The notes under the pieces are model-generated. The model saw only the letters and a program-made list of their open reading frames with translations. It made no database searches and was not told the origin of the DNA. The position numbers and the translations under genes were made by a program. Shown here in pieces: positions 63,106 to 64,000 of a stretch of DNA of 64,000 nt (position 1 is the first letter of the stretch; each line of letters opens with the position of its first letter). This DNA comes from Absidia repens (Eukaryota; Mucoromycota; Mucoromycetes; Mucorales; Cunninghamellaceae): NCBI GenBank assembly GCA_002105175.1, contig MCGE01000038.1, positions 310,001 to 374,000 of the forward strand, written 5' to 3'.

Positions 63106-64000
63106 TTAACGGCGTTGAGAGTAAACATGGGCAAAGGCACGAGTGGCAGCACGCTTCAACTTGGATTGGGCACCCTTGATATCATCAACAGTGGTTTCTT
63201 CAGAGATTTCCATGAATTCCATAGCTTCGGCAAGAGCAGTTTCAATGGCTTCACGGTCACCACGACGGAGCTTCATGTTGACGTTGGGGTCAGACACGTT
63301 GTTTTCGACTTGGTAGACGTAAGATTCGAGATCTTGCTTGGCTTGGACAACGGCTTCACGCTTCTTGTCAGTGTCAGCGTTCTTTTCGGCATCTTCGACC
63401 ATACGTTCGATATCAGCAGCGGACAAACGGGTGGAGTTGGAGATGGTGACATCAGCCTTGCGACCGGTGGTCTTGTCTTGAGCAGTGACCTTCAAGATAC
63501 CGTTAGCATCCAAATCGAAAGTACACAACAATTCAGGGGTACCACGGGGAGCGGGGACGAGACCAGACAAAGAGAATTCACCCAACATGTTGTTTTCCTT
63601 GGTCAAAAGACGTTCACCTTCGTACACGGGGAAAGTAACAGTGGTTTGGTTGTCAGAAGCAGTGGTGAAAACCTTGGACTTTTGACAAGGGATGGGGGAG
63701 TTACGAGGAACAACAACAGCCATGATACCACCTTGCATTTCAACACCGAGGGAGAGAGGAACGACATCCAACAACAAGAGATCTTGGGTCTTTTCGTTAC
63801 CGGCTTGGTTGGTGAGGACAGCAGCTTGGACAGCGGCACCGTAGGCAACAGCTTCATCAGGGTTGATGGACTTGTTCAATTCCTTACCGTTGAAGAGATC
63901 TTGGAGAAGAGATTGGATCTTGGGGATACGGGTAGAACCACCAACGAGGACAACTTCATCAACATCCTTCTTGTCGACCTTGGCATCCTTCAAGACACGT
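63106..64000 (-). CDS. Hsp70 chaperone, Ssb-like, C-terminal part (window edge)
   Basis: C-terminal half of a cytosolic Hsp70. From the edge inward: [58 protein letters not shown], then the substrate-binding domain with [38 protein letters not shown] and [20 protein letters not shown], and a lid ending [11 protein letters not shown] at 63,106. No EEVD tail is present, so this is not a typical Ssa protein. NQTTVxFPVY(E/Q)GER and the missing EEVD point to the ribosome-associated Ssb type. There is no intron in this half. Codons are strongly biased toward C/G-ending forms compared with neighbours, a usual sign of high expression. It continues past the right edge. Confidence 0.92.
   Translation of the reverse strand, partial: RVLKDAKVDKKDVDEVVLVGGSTRIPKIQSLLQDLFNGKELNKSINPDEAVAYGAAVQAAVLTNQAGNEKTQDLLLLDVVPLSLGVEMQGGIMAVVVPRNSPIPCQKSKVFTTASDNQTTVTFPVYEGERLLTKENNMLGEFSLSGLVPAPRGTPELLCTFDLDANGILKVTAQDKTTGRKADVTISNSTRLSAADIERMVEDAEKNADTDKKREAVVQAKQDLESYVYQVENNVSDPNVNMKLRRGDREAIETALAEAMEFMEISEETTVDDIKGAQSKLKRAATRAFAHVYSQRR

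Overview
This window looks like AT-rich nuclear DNA from an early-diverging fungus, most likely a Mucorales-type member of Mucoromycota. The reasons are the gene content (ERG25, OST4, Yop1/REEP, an ADP1-type ABCG transporter, an SFP1-type regulator, a Medusa-type DUF7082 regulator), the many short GT-AG introns (mostly about 45-100 nt, donors GTAAGT or GTATGT), polyglutamine and polyserine tracts, and very frequent long A or T homopolymers. The phylum is an inference from gene style. I saw no organism marker such as rDNA, and no tRNA, CRISPR array or prokaryotic operon.

Layout, left to right. 0-9 kb: 3-hydroxyanthranilate dioxygenase (cut by the left edge), a PA28/REG-like proteasome activator behind a mariner-type MITE, a BRO1-domain protein, a YPT35-like PX protein and a PCID2/CSN12-family PCI protein. 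9-11.3 kb: gene-free, with mobile-element debris. 11.4-19 kb: CDC37, a two-TM membrane protein, a Medusa-like regulator and Rheb. 19-22 kb: gene-free, with a second copy of an unnamed dispersed repeat. 22.4-30 kb: eIF2B-beta, a DUF2358 (C6orf136-like) protein, ERG25, a mitoribosomal mS26/Pet123-like gene with a frame break, and a PAQR receptor. 30.9-41.9 kb: an ADP1-like ABCG transporter with EGF-like repeats, a DIPP-type Nudix hydrolase, an auxin-efflux-family carrier and an HSF-type transcription factor with a 35-glutamine run. 43-51 kb: a MINDY-family deubiquitinase with a CaaX tail, a Yop1/REEP protein with an 11-nt microexon, the 38-aa OST4, an SFP1-like zinc-finger protein and a divergent HSP60 paralogue. 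51-64 kb: a third copy of the repeat, carnitine acetyltransferase, a C2/proline-rich Inn1/Fic1-like protein, a degraded-looking locus, an IRG-like GTPase, NDUFAF3 and the C-terminal half of an Hsp70.

Most of the window is ordinary housekeeping sequence, with many divergent gene pairs sharing short promoters (for example ERG25/mS26, MINDY/Yop1, SFP1/HSP60). Several genes relate to proteostasis (PA28, CDC37, HSP60, Hsp70, HSF, MINDY), but they are scattered and need not be co-regulated. The most noteworthy items are the IRG-like GTPase, the PA28 homologue, the roughly 0.7-kb dispersed repeat present in three copies plus a fragment, the TA-flanked MITE family, the microexons, and the unusual HSP60 tail. 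I did not find convincing evidence of a new multi-gene system. Exon boundaries were read by eye from splice signals and reading frame.
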